Below are positions 1 through 4,434 of a stretch of DNA of 5,500 nucleotides, piece after piece. Origin of the DNA: Deltaproteobacteria bacterium (GTDB taxonomy: Bacteria; Desulfobacterota; Binatia; UBA9968; CAXXLF01). The notes beneath the pieces were generated by a model that was given only the letters and a program-made list of their open reading frames with translations, did not search any database and was not told where the DNA came from. Both the position numbers and the translations under genes were made by a program. The stretch's first letter is position 1; each line of letters begins with the position of its first letter. Where the stretch lies: NCBI GenBank assembly GCA_022571535.1, contig JACZXR010000189.1, forward strand, positions 1-5,500, given 5' to 3'.

Positions 1-53
1 AATGTGGCGTCAGTAAGGAGCAGATAGGGACCGCAAACAAGAAGGAGGCGATC

Positions 54-533
54 ATGGCCAGACTCTCCCATCTGGATTCAGAGGGCCGTGCCCGGATGGT
101 CGATGTGACGGATAAGGATGCGACCAGCAGAGTCGCATTGGCCCGGGGCATGATATGCATGCGTCCTGAAACCCTCGACATGATCGTAGAAAAAAAAGTG
201 GCCAAGGGGGATGTGTTTTCTGTGGCCCGGGTAGCCGCCATGATGGCCGCCAAAAAGACCCCGGATCTGATCCCCATGTGCCACCCCCTTAACATCACTT
301 CGGTGGAGCTCTCTCTCACCCCGGAGAGAAACCCTGCGCGAGTTGAAATCGAAGCCGTTGTCAAAGTGACCGGACAGACAGGTGTCGAGATGGAGGCGAT
401 GACTGCGGTGGCGGTATGCGGTCTGACGATTTACGACATGTGCAAGGCGGCCGACCGCGAAATGTCTATCGGCGAGATCCGCCTGATTAAAAAGAGTGGA
501 GGAAAAAGCGGGACGTTTAGCCGCAAAGAATGA
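54..533 (+). CDS. moaC: MoaC, cyclic pyranopterin monophosphate synthase
   Basis: MoaC acts with the radical-SAM enzyme MoaA in the first step of molybdenum cofactor synthesis. It converts the 3',8-cyclo-GTP intermediate into cyclic pyranopterin monophosphate in the cytoplasm. The 159-residue length is normal for the family and the protein looks complete. Family motifs are visible: MCHPL (75-79), GVEMEAMTAV (110-119) and TIYDMCKA (125-132). Residues known to matter in E. coli MoaC fall at matching positions: Lys51, His77, Glu112/Glu114, Asp128 and Lys131. The ATG at 54 follows a strong Shine-Dalgarno (AAGGAGG, 42-48) with a 5-base spacer. The frame stays open upstream to the window edge, but this ribosome site settles the start. 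No other cofactor gene is visible; upstream partners could lie outside the window. A repeat starts 13 bases after the stop. Confidence 0.96.
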   Translation: MARLSHLDSEGRARMVDVTDKDATSRVALARGMICMRPETLDMIVEKKVAKGDVFSVARVAAMMAAKKTPDLIPMCHPLNITSVELSLTPERNPARVEIEAVVKVTGQTGVEMEAMTAVAVCGLTIYDMCKAADREMSIGEIRLIKKSGGKSGTFSRKE

Positions 534-546
534 CCTCAGCGATCAG

Positions 547-661
547 CAATCAATTTATATCGACCACGGGGTTTGAATCCCCGTGTTCGACCAAAGGGAA
601 GAGCTGCCGCTTCTCCCCTTTGGAAACCCCATCGGTAATGTGCCCGCGGCAAGCCGCGGGG
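547..661 (+). repeat. Interspersed palindromic repeat, copy 1
   Basis: This segment matches 2713-2853 in the same orientation. Shared blocks are CAATCAA, a hairpin with loop TTTGAAT and arms CACGGGG/CCCCGTG extended by TCGA ends, a second hairpin (CCAAAGGG...CCCCTTTGG, 591-622), the block AAACCCCATCGG, and GTGCCCGC. Copy 1 ends in a perfect 8-base hairpin with a 2-base loop (643-650 with 653-660, CCCGCGGC/GCCGCGGG). Its first hairpin has one mismatch in the outer arm, where copy 2 is perfect. The repeat lies just after moaC and before radC. It has no T-run, so a classic intrinsic terminator is not supported. REP-like mobile palindrome is the best general description; the family is not recognised. 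Confidence 0.75.
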
Positions 662-827
662 GTCTCCCGGTAATCATGTCACTGGCGGTGGAGGTTGACC
701 GTTTATTGCTGACCCCCTTCAGCACTTTGACCTGTCCGGGCCTTGCGGAAGCAGTCTGAAAATGGATCGGAAAATATCAGGAAGGACTTATTCTACGCGA
801 GTCATAGCGAAAAATAAGAGGCGCCCT

Positions 828-1520
828 ATGGCCCGATACCGGACGATCAAAGACTGGCCGGAGGCAGACCGACCGAGGGAAAAACTCCTCGCTAAGGGAG
901 CGGAATCTCTTACTGAAACTGAGATCCTGGCGATCATCCTAAGGACAGGCAACGCAAGCACAGGGGAAAGCGCCGTAGACCATGCCCGTGCCCTTCTGAC
1001 ACAGTTCAATGGTTTAAAGGGGATCGACGAAGCCCCGATTAAAGAGCTCAGAGCAGTCAAGGGAATTGGCCCGGCCAAGATTGCTCAGCTCAAGGCCAGT
1101 CTTGAGATCAGCCGGCGGATGAGACAAAAGAGGTGGAAAGTCGGGGAGCCTTTGTCTTCGGCAGAGGACGTCTTTCGCCATTTTCAAAGCATGTTTCAAA
1201 AAGAGAAACATGAGGTTTTCTACGTGGTCCTCCTTACCAACAAGAACCGAAAAATTCGAGAGGTAAGAATCTCCGAGGGCTCCCTGACCGCGTCGCTGGT
1301 TCACCCACGGGAGGTCTACAATCCGGTCATCCGTGATTCTGCTGCGGCGGTCCTCTTTGTCCACAATCACCCGAGTGGGGATCCATCCCCCAGCCCGGAG
1401 GATGTAGAGATCACACGCAGGTTGAAGGAGGTAGGAGAGGTAATGGGGATTAAGGTCTTAGACCATGTGGTGATCGGCCACGACCGCTACTTTAGCTTCA
1501 ATGAGAAGGGGATGCTGTAA
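828..1520 (+). CDS. radC: RadC family JAB/MPN-domain protein
   Basis: This is a RadC-family protein (formerly DUF2466). The historical link to DNA repair is disputed and the biochemical role is not settled. From the chosen start it has 230 residues, a usual length. The N-terminal part holds the typical IKDWPEADRPREKLLAKGAESL block (7-28). A helix-hairpin-helix-like segment, LRAVKGIGPAKIAQLKA (74-90), follows. The C-terminal domain carries a complete JAMM metal site: His179-x-His181, Ser189 and Asp192 within HNHPSGDPSPSPED, preceded by SLTASLVHPREVYNPVI. The ATG at 828 is preferred over the in-frame ATG at 762. It has AAGAGG about six bases upstream and places the conserved block at the N-terminus. 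The 22 extra residues from 762 do not resemble the family. The gene is alone on the plus strand; the next features are minus-strand remnants. Confidence 0.93.
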   Translation: MARYRTIKDWPEADRPREKLLAKGAESLTETEILAIILRTGNASTGESAVDHARALLTQFNGLKGIDEAPIKELRAVKGIGPAKIAQLKASLEISRRMRQKRWKVGEPLSSAEDVFRHFQSMFQKEKHEVFYVVLLTNKNRKIREVRISEGSLTASLVHPREVYNPVIRDSAAAVLFVHNHPSGDPSPSPEDVEITRRLKEVGEVMGIKVLDHVVIGHDRYFSFNEKGML

Positions 1521-1523
1521 GTG

Positions 1524-1649
1524 TCATCCCCAAGTGTATATCCCAATAACAACCCCGTCCGGCGCCTTGGCGGCCGCCCCGGTCCTTCTCTTCACAGGCG
1601 AGCCCTCCAGCACCCTGCGGCCTCCGAAAACATAGATTCGGATAGAATC
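1524..1649 (-). pseudogene. Orphan coding remnant, C-terminal fragment
   Basis: A 41-codon open frame reads DSIRIYVFGGRRVLEGSP at its start and ends in ...GVVIGIYTWG and a stop, four bases after the radC stop on the opposite strand. It has no start codon of its own: an in-frame TGA (1650-1652) lies directly upstream. The residue pattern (beta-like IRIYVFGG, PDGVVIGIYTW) looks protein-like, unlike the other frames here. I do not recognise the family. It could be the tail of a gene whose front was lost when the transposase remnant next door was disrupted, or a chance open frame. Confidence 0.3.
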
Positions 1650-1668
1650 TCAACCCTGATACGCAGGT

Positions 1669-1687
1669 CTTGACTTTCACAGTCAAG
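1669..1687. repeat. Short perfect hairpin at transposase break
   Basis: CTTGACT (1669-1675) and AGTCAAG (1681-1687) form a perfect 7-base stem around TTCAC. It sits exactly where the IS1380-like reading frame loses similarity and stops (TGA at 1683-1685). It may mark a deletion or insertion join. It has no T-run that would make it a terminator. Confidence 0.4.
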
Positions 1688-1826
1688 TGGTCAGTAGAAA
1701 GGGAATCGATTGGGATAATTCCACCACCTTCACCAGATCCAAATACAGCGGCAATCCTGCCAGCGCCGTCATCCCCACCTCGCTGCGTTCCAACTCATAC
1801 TTGAATGGTAGTGCGCCTTGCGCCAT
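1683..1826 (-). pseudogene. IS1380-family transposase, N-terminal remnant
   Basis: The 47-residue frame starts MAQGALPFKYELERSEVG and continues MTALAGLPLYLDLVKVVELSQSI. This is the typical N-terminus of IS1380-type DDE transposases, which usually run to about 400-500 residues. Similarity ends after SQSI, and the frame closes with PFLLTT and TGA inside a small hairpin (1669-1687). The DDE catalytic core is absent, so the element cannot transpose itself. I see no matching terminal inverted repeat on the other side. It is evidence of past IS insertion and deletion in the island downstream of radC. The family call rests on motif recognition only. Confidence 0.7.
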
Positions 1827-1892
1827 CTTTGTATCATCTCGTTGGTGAGTGTTATCTTTTCACAAAAACATTCTAATGCACCTTAGGGTCAT

Positions 1893-2009
1893 CTACAACA
1901 TGGGTACAAGCGCGTTATCTAGAATCCGTTCGGCGAAGTCTGGATGCTCCCGGACATAGCGGTCAGACTTCGTTACCAACTCGGCATTCTTCTGTTTAAA
2001 AACATTCAT
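1893..2009 (-). pseudogene. DUF5647-like small protein, truncated
   Basis: A 38-residue frame reads MNVFKQKNAELVTKSDRY followed by VREHPDFAERILDNALVPML. The pattern of an N-terminal ExxxKNAEL helix, then Y-(V/L)-x-EHPxFAExIxDNA, resembles the start of DUF5647-type proteins, which I recall as roughly 70-90 residues. Here the frame stops (TAG, 1893-1895) just where the family would go on past the hydrophobic strand, so it looks like a truncated copy. A good Shine-Dalgarno (AAAGGAG) lies about 11 bases before the ATG, so a short product could still be made. These genes often accompany toxin-antitoxin-like accessory loci. Function is unknown. Confidence 0.5.
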
Positions 2010-2146
2010 GGATACTGCACTCCTTTCTGAGACTCAATCCGGATAGTATGAGGTCATGGGGCCTAGGATTGTCCTGTTCCATTGTCCTGAAGTAATTGCG
2101 CCATTGTGGGAGACCCTTACGGATCGAACAGATGAAAAAGAAAGCC

Positions 2147-2281
2147 CTATGCCTTAATTCCCTTAGCCTCTTTGCGTAAACGCCCTTTTTCTCGCTTACG
2201 GTTGTACCCCTTTTTTCCCTTTTTTGTGGTTTGGGGACCGCCAGTTTTCCTTGGCAGCGGGATTCTTCCAAGCTTTTTCAT
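2147..2281 (-). CDS. Small highly basic protein (44 aa)
   Basis: The frame encodes 44 residues beginning MKKLGRIPLPRKTGGPQTTK and ending in YNRKREKGRLRKEAKGIKA. About 16 residues are Lys or Arg, with a single Glu-containing stretch near the end. There is no hydrophobic segment. The ATG follows GGAAG with a 6-base spacer, a credible ribosome site. A TATACT hexamer lies roughly 40 bases upstream on the same strand, but it has no convincing -35 box. The start (K-x-x-R-I-P-L-P-x-K-T-G-G) and the YNRKREK tail recall short basic proteins found scattered in accessory regions of environmental bacteria. I do not know their function; nucleic-acid binding would suit the charge. Confidence that it is a real gene is moderate because it is so short. 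Confidence 0.5.
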   Translation of the reverse strand: MKKLGRIPLPRKTGGPQTTKKGKKGYNRKREKGRLRKEAKGIKA

Positions 2282-2404
2282 TTTCGTCTTCCGGTAAGCA
2301 TAACCGCCTTACGCAAAGAGTATACCTGGACTGGCCTTTTATCCGTTAGGTAAGCGGTAGAGAATTATTCAGCTTTGAAACAGGCAAGAATCAACTGGCT
2401 ATCG

Positions 2405-2543
2405 TCCCGTAAACCCCGTACCACGGACTTACATCCGTGGCTTTAGGGCTTGCCCTACGGGAACTTCAGAATATTCATCCCTGCACTTACGTACAAGGCG
2501 TTCTGTCGTTCGACCTTGAGGCTCTCGACAGGTGGTACGGGGT
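2405..2543. repeat. Structured element with nested inverted repeats (IS200/IS605-end or REP-like)
   Basis: Several perfect inverted repeats stack in 139 bases. ACCCCGTACCA (2413-2423) pairs with TGGTACGGGGT (2533-2543), 11 bases. TCCCGTA (2405-2411) pairs with TACGGGA (2456-2462). CCACGGA pairs with TCCGTGG (2421-2427 with 2434-2440). TAGGGC pairs with GCCCTA around TT (2444-2457). CTGTCG pairs with CGACAG (2503-2508 with 2526-2531). Some of these pairings are mutually exclusive. Subterminal hairpins of this style are typical of IS200/IS605 ends and their solo derivatives, or of REP/BIME elements. A structured RNA is the alternative. No TnpA or TnpB coding sequence is visible nearby. The element overlaps the 3' half of the zinc-ribbon ORF on the minus strand. 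Confidence 0.5.
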
Positions 2544-2641
2544 AAAAGCCGGCGTCTATTGGCCCCGCACCGAGTGCAATGCCTTTCGCCAGAGTCAAGC
2601 GATGGGAAAAGGTCCCCGCAGAGGAGACATCGTCGCATCAT
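2429..2641 (-). CDS. Small Cys4 zinc-ribbon protein
   Basis: From the ATG at 2641 the frame encodes 70 residues. Residues 3-25, R-x-C-x-x-C through H-C-x-x-C, show two CxxC pairs: Cys5/Cys8 and Cys22/Cys25, with LFPSLDSGER between them. This matches a common class of tiny zinc-ribbon proteins (pattern CxxC-x-(F)-x-S-x(4)-(N/E)R-x-CxxC) seen in phage, plasmid and island DNA, whose role is generally unknown. The start at 2641 is chosen over 2671 because GAGGAAAG lies just before it with suitable spacing. From about residue 34 onward the coding sequence lies in the structured element at 2405-2543, and the stop codon lies inside a hairpin loop. The C-terminus (ending VGQALKPRM) is therefore probably repeat-derived rather than original. 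Confidence 0.55.
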   Translation of the reverse strand: MMRRCLLCGDLFPSLDSGERHCTRCGANRRRLLPRTTCREPQGRTTERLVRKCRDEYSEVPVGQALKPRM

Positions 2642-2712
2642 ATACTTTCCTCGGCGCACACACGTCGCCACCCAATTTATTTACTGACGGGGCATCAGGC
2701 CGAATTGAAGTT

Positions 2713-2853
2713 CAATCAAGTTAATTCGAACACGGGGTTTGAATCCCCGTGTTCGACCAAAGGGGAGAGCTTCCGCTTCTCCCCCCCTGTGGAGTAATGG
2801 ACCGCGACTCCACGGGGGAAACCCCATCGGCTTCGTGCCCGCCTCAAGGGGCG
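2713..2853 (+). repeat. Interspersed palindromic repeat, copy 2
   Basis: This is the second copy of the repeat at 547-661, in the same orientation. The first hairpin is perfect here: TCGAACACGGGG (2727-2738) and CCCCGTGTTCGA (2746-2757) around TTTGAAT. The second hairpin (GGGGAGA...TCTCCCC, 2762-2784) is conserved. Copy 2 carries about 30 extra bases (roughly 2785-2817) that form their own stem, CCCCTGTGGAGT with ACTCCACGGGGG including one G-T pair. The final block, GTGCCCGC then AAGGGGC, is a decayed form of the GC-rich hairpin of copy 1. A family of modular palindromes that gains and loses stems is implied. Confidence 0.75.
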
Positions 2854-3168
2854 TGGTTTACATTGAAAGTATTGGAGAAAATGAAGCATGTTGCCGTCAA
2901 AGACCTGAGGATCCTGACTGGTTGCCGCGATCAAATCGTGGAGGTCCCGCTTTTTGATCTTGGGGATTGTCCGAGGGCGACCTTGCTTAAGTTTGTTTCC
3001 GTCGCATCTCGATAGGCGGGCTATCCTACGCTTCGAGGGAGCATGCCCCAGTACACGACGGATAACCTCCCTAATGTCTGCGCCTGAAAGGTAGTATTTA
3101 GAAAGATCCAGACTTATTGCTGCACCGGGGTCTACATGAATGTTTTTATCGCGCCGGTTTGGCCTCAT
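2716..3168 (-). CDS. Hypothetical protein with repeat-derived C-terminus
   Basis: I do not recognise this 150-residue ORF. The ATG at 3168 follows GGAAGGG with a 7-base spacer; a GTG at 3171 is in frame just before it. Residues 1-105 are basic and mixed, with a possible helix at DIREVIRRVLGHA (31-43) and a Lys/Arg-rich stretch at GRPRTIPKIKKRDLHDL (63-79). No catalytic motif, signal peptide or membrane segment is seen. From about residue 106 the coding sequence is palindromic repeat copy 2, giving the tail ...SPLVEHGDSNPVFELT. The original gene end was probably overwritten or displaced by the repeat. The same-strand direction and ribosome site support expression, but it may be a broken gene. 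Confidence 0.4.
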   Translation of the reverse strand: MRPNRRDKNIHVDPGAAISLDLSKYYLSGADIREVIRRVLGHAPSKRRIARLSRCDGNKLKQGRPRTIPKIKKRDLHDLIAATSQDPQVFDGNMLHFLQYFQCKPRPLRRARSRWGFPRGVAVHYSTGGEKRKLSPLVEHGDSNPVFELT

Positions 3169-3171
3169 CAC

Positions 3172-3396
3172 AAATCCCTTCCGAAGCTCTACCTACCTCA
3201 CGCCAAGACTGCGCCTCGAAATAACCATTTCGGCTATTGGATTCTGTCTTCTCCTTTACGGTTCGCCACGACGTCGACTGCGTCAAAGAGCCAGCAAAAG
3301 AGCTCTGCTGGTCCAGCGTTTCCCGGTCGTGGCAGCATCCACTCAGCGAACACCGTCCTTTAGGGGAGAAGGGTGGGTCAAAGTAGAGAATTGGCT
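3172..3396. other. Intergenic stretch, no gene recognised
   Basis: This sits between the toxin gene and the hypothetical ORF. Open frames cross it on both strands, but none has a recognisable protein pattern or convincing ribosome site. The only structure noted is a weak hairpin, CCAGCA with TGCTGG, around 3290-3310. I see no promoter or terminator I would defend. Confidence 0.4.
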
Positions 3397-3768
3397 TTAA
3401 GTAAGCCGGTTAGTCTCAAAAGGCCTGAGCCCAAGGCTTACTTGGATGGCTCGGTCCACTTGCTGAAGTCGAGCTTGAGGGAGACTGCCCACCCGGCGTC
3501 CAAGACGGCGCTTGTCAATGGTATAGAGATGGCCAAGATGGACAACCGATCGCCGCGGCAATCCGGATTCCTTTGGAGTAACCTGGACTCCCACTGGAAG
3601 TCGAGCCACTCGGAGATTACTCGTGATAGCCGCCACAATCGTCAACCGACTCGCTTGGTTCCCCACATCATTTTGGACAATGAGTGCCGGATGAGGCCCG
3701 GCCATCTCACCAGCTCCAGTCGCAGGGAAATCGATGAAACAAATTTCGCCTCTTCGTAAAAAGTCCAT
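3397..3768 (-). CDS. MazF/PemK-like type II toxin (endoribonuclease)
   Basis: This is a 123-residue PemK/MazF-family toxin. Family members are sequence-specific mRNA endoribonucleases that stop translation when the labile antitoxin is lost. Visible hallmarks are RGEICFIDFPATG (6-18, the usual RGEI-x-x-(V/I)-DF start), GPHPALIVQND (24-34), TIVAAITS (43-50, carrying the conserved Thr-Ser), SGLPRRSVVHLGHLYTIDKRRLG (68-90) and a closing VDRAIQVSLGL helix (104-114). Length and motif order are normal, so it looks intact. Its ATG directly follows the antitoxin stop (TAG then ATG, no gap), so translational coupling is likely; its own ribosome site is weak. A 9-base inverted repeat (AAGTAAGCC 3399-3407, GGCTTACTT 3435-3443) spans the 3' end. 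Target sequence cannot be read from the protein. Confidence 0.88.
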   Translation of the reverse strand: MDFLRRGEICFIDFPATGAGEMAGPHPALIVQNDVGNQASRLTIVAAITSNLRVARLPVGVQVTPKESGLPRRSVVHLGHLYTIDKRRLGRRVGSLPQARLQQVDRAIQVSLGLRPFETNRLT

Positions 3769-4035
3769 CTAACCACGCCGCCGTTTGGTTTGCCCTGGTA
3801 GCGTCTCGGCTGCCAAGGGGAGGAAGCTTTCTGCCAACTTGGCGTCTTCTTCGCCGATCTCAGTATAGATCCGGTAGACCGTCCGAACCAGGTGAGTCTC
3901 AGCGGATTCCTGGAGGGATCGCTCAACGGCTTTGCGTACGAAGGCACTTCGGGAGAGGCCCGCTTTCTTAGCCGAACGGTCGATCTGCTTGACGAGAGGT
4001 TCAGGAAAGCTCAGAGCAACTTTTGCGACAGCCAT
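3769..4035 (-). CDS. Ribbon-helix-helix (CopG/MazE-like) antitoxin
   Basis: This 88-residue protein is the first gene of the toxin-antitoxin operon. Residues 4-44 have a ribbon-helix-helix pattern: a beta strand AKVALSFPEPLVKQID, then helices around SAKKAGLSRSAFVRKAVERSL, with the typical GLSRSAFVRKAV turn. As in related antitoxins, this region should dimerise and bind the operator. The C-terminal half (VRTVYRIYTEIGEEDAKLAE) is acidic in its middle and is the expected toxin-binding segment. The ATG follows AAGGGGG (4044-4050) with an 8-base spacer. It is transcribed from a near-consensus promoter just upstream whose -10 box lies in a palindrome, so the complex probably represses itself. Assignment rests on fold pattern and on its place before a clear MazF-like toxin. 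Confidence 0.85.
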   Translation of the reverse strand: MAVAKVALSFPEPLVKQIDRSAKKAGLSRSAFVRKAVERSLQESAETHLVRTVYRIYTEIGEEDAKLAESFLPLAAETLPGQTKRRRG

Positions 4036-4049
4036 AATTCATACCCCCT

Positions 4050-4076
4050 TCATACTAGCTCTGGTTTGTAGTATGA
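4050..4076. promoter_or_regulatory. Probable toxin-antitoxin operator palindrome
   Basis: TCATACTA (4050-4057) and TAGTATGA (4069-4076) form a perfect 8-base inverted repeat with an 11-base spacer. The right arm contains the -10 box of the antitoxin promoter. A further half-site-like ATACTAG occurs at 4101-4107, inside the palindrome TACTAGTA (4102-4109), upstream of the -35 box; ATACTAG also occurs at 4052-4058. Binding of the ribbon-helix-helix antitoxin here, directly over the promoter, is the natural inference. Confidence 0.65.
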
Positions 4077-4098
4077 CCGCTCACCTAATTTCTGTCAA
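4070..4098 (-). promoter_or_regulatory. Sigma-70-type promoter of the toxin-antitoxin operon
   Basis: On the minus strand a perfect -35 TTGACA (4098-4093) is followed, after exactly 17 bases, by CATACT (4075-4070), which matches four of six -10 positions. Transcription would start near 4063, leaving a leader of about 28 bases before the antitoxin ATG at 4035 and covering its ribosome site. Confidence 0.7.
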
Positions 4099-4209
4099 GA
4101 ATACTAGTAGAAGGGTGGAAGCGGTCTGATTTTTAATCTTGACAGTTTGGTGATAGAAGCTGAAAGGTTTCGTGCTCCTCAAAGCATGGCTTCTTTTCCA
4201 CAGCCAAAG

Positions 4210-4403
4210 TAACCCCGATCCGAAATAAATCAGTCCAAGAAATCTTCTCTGATGAGCATCAGACCGCAACAAAGACGCCTCGGTAGCGTGAATTAGCAAG
4301 TCACCTTTAGTATAGTTGCAGACCGATGATCAAAATGTCGGTAACTACAGTCATACGGTGCCCAACACCTCAAATGGCTCGATTATTTTGCGGATCGGGG
4401 TTA
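4210..4403. repeat. 194-base segment bounded by 13-base inverted repeats (MITE-like)
   Basis: TAACCCCGATCCG (4210-4222) and its exact reverse complement CGGATCGGGGTTA (4391-4403) face each other across 168 bases. Similarity continues inward, with an AAATAA-type stretch on both sides offset by one base. The interior holds no convincing gene; it contains a 7-base palindrome (TCTGATG/CATCAGA, 4248-4263) and a weak ACCGA/TCGGT pair. No clear target-site duplication flanks it. It may be a miniature non-autonomous element or the remains of an IS. Its right end lies 31 bases before the grdA start codon. Confidence 0.5.
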
Positions 4404-4416
4404 ATAATGATAACCC
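4398..4416 (+). promoter_or_regulatory. Hairpin just upstream of the grdA ribosome site
   Basis: GGGTTA (4398-4403) and TAACCC (4411-4416) form a perfect 6-base stem with loop ATAATGA, ending six bases before the AAGGAG ribosome site of grdA. It uses the right terminal repeat of the segment at 4210-4403. It could influence translation or be incidental. Confidence 0.35.
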
Positions 4417-4434
4417 TTGTTAAAGGAGTTTCCC

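Noticed and set aside
564..592. T-arm-like sequence (GGGG-TTTGAAT-CCCC followed by ACCA), suggesting a tRNA 3' end; also at 2732-2759
   Set aside because: The acceptor spacing is one base short, no D-arm or anticodon arm is upstream, and the arms continue as a longer palindrome. It is part of the interspersed repeat.
534..623. Rho-independent terminator after moaC
   Set aside because: Strong hairpins are present but none is followed by a T-run, and the same hairpins recur as a repeat at 2713-2853.
695..723. TTGACC as a -35 box of a radC promoter
   Set aside because: No acceptable -10 hexamer lies at 16-18 bases downstream.
1014..1370. Minus-strand 118-residue ORF inside radC
   Set aside because: It is antisense to the conserved RadC coding region and is a shadow frame.
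1498..1686. Minus-strand 62-residue ORF after the transposase remnant
   Set aside because: It overlaps the radC end and shows low-complexity Gly/Arg content with no family pattern. Another frame (1524-1649) looks more protein-like.
2437..2724. Plus-strand 95-residue ORF
   Set aside because: It overlaps the zinc-ribbon ORF and structured repeats, has no ribosome site or family pattern, and is a shadow of palindromic DNA.
4245..4275. CTGATGAG motif suggesting a hammerhead ribozyme core
   Set aside because: There is no GAAA after a suitable stem II and no closing stems. The motif is explained by the short palindrome TCTGATG/CATCAGA.
4081..4299. Minus-strand 72-residue ORF upstream of the antitoxin
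   Set aside because: It overlaps the promoter/operator and the MITE-like segment, and has no ribosome site or recognisable pattern.
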